From contig CAYPTY010000027.1 of the NCBI GenBank assembly GCA_964413935.1, forward strand, positions 1-22,578: DNA of 22,578 nt. The letters run 5' to 3'. Of this stretch, positions 22,524 to 22,578 are shown piece by piece. Each line of letters opens with the position of its first letter. The first letter of the stretch is position 1. The translations under genes were made by a program, and so were the position numbers. The stretch is from CAYPTY01 sp964413935 (GTDB lineage: Bacteria > Bacteroidota > Rhodothermia > Balneolales > Balneolaceae). The notes under the pieces were generated by a model, which was given only the letters and a program-made list of their open reading frames with translations, ran no database searches and had not been told where the DNA came from.

Positions 22524-22578
22524 TTCGTTATTCGTTATTCGTTATTCGTTATTCGTTATTCGTTATTCGTTATTCGTT
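22524..22578. repeat. Heptanucleotide tandem repeat (TTCGTTA)n at the window edge
   Basis: Seven complete TTCGTTA units plus six more bases run from 22524 to the end of the window without interruption. The array lies upstream of the porin gene, starting 55 bases before its start codon, and continues past the edge. The intervening 55 bases are AT-rich with no sure promoter motif. Confidence 0.95.

Overview
The window looks like an ordinary chromosomal segment from a Bacteroidota-type bacterium, most likely of the Balneolota/Rhodothermota side. This is inference from several signs. Few start codons have a clear Shine-Dalgarno sequence. There is a TAnnTTTG promoter box upstream of hisB. The histidine genes and Rel resemble that group. 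The intergenic repeats, one of which reads DAPSHLK on the minus strand, are of a kind I associate with it. I see no phage, transposase, integrase, CRISPR array or plasmid gene.

Layout. Positions 1-2786 are read on the minus strand: a small protein with weak YkoF/thiamine-binding-like character, then lepA (EF4), then a secreted protein of unknown function whose last codons lie in a 28-bp hairpin repeat array. Positions 2787-10399 hold the histidine locus on the plus strand: a His-rich leader peptide, hisG, hisD, hisC, an oppositely oriented DoxX-family gene, then hisB, hisH, hisA, hisF and a stand-alone hisE. The locus lacks hisI and any recognisable histidinol-phosphate phosphatase, and HisB carries an N-terminal region that looks like a decayed phosphatase domain. 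Next come a secreted DinB-like protein and an OsmC-like protein (plus), GAPDH (minus) and 1-pyrroline-5-carboxylate dehydrogenase (plus). A minus-strand block from 17641 down to 14613 encodes an HU/IHF protein, RuvX, peptide deformylase, methionyl-tRNA formyltransferase and an ankyrin protein. A bifunctional Rel (ppGpp synthetase/hydrolase) gene follows, divergent from a tRNA-Leu(UAA). The window ends with a minus-strand pair, an outer-membrane porin and a HAD-type phosphatase domain protein, preceded by a heptanucleotide tandem repeat at the window edge.

How the genes work together. HisG, HisE, HisA, HisH/HisF, HisB, HisC and HisD cover most steps from PRPP/ATP to histidine. PRA-CH (HisI) and the phosphatase must come from elsewhere in the genome. 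fmt and def are the classical formyl-methionine pair. The main points for follow-up are the histidine leader peptide, the degenerate HisB N-terminus, the broken his operon, and repeat elements abutting a tRNA gene, a coding 3' end and a porin promoter region. None of these amounts to a clearly new defence or mobile system.
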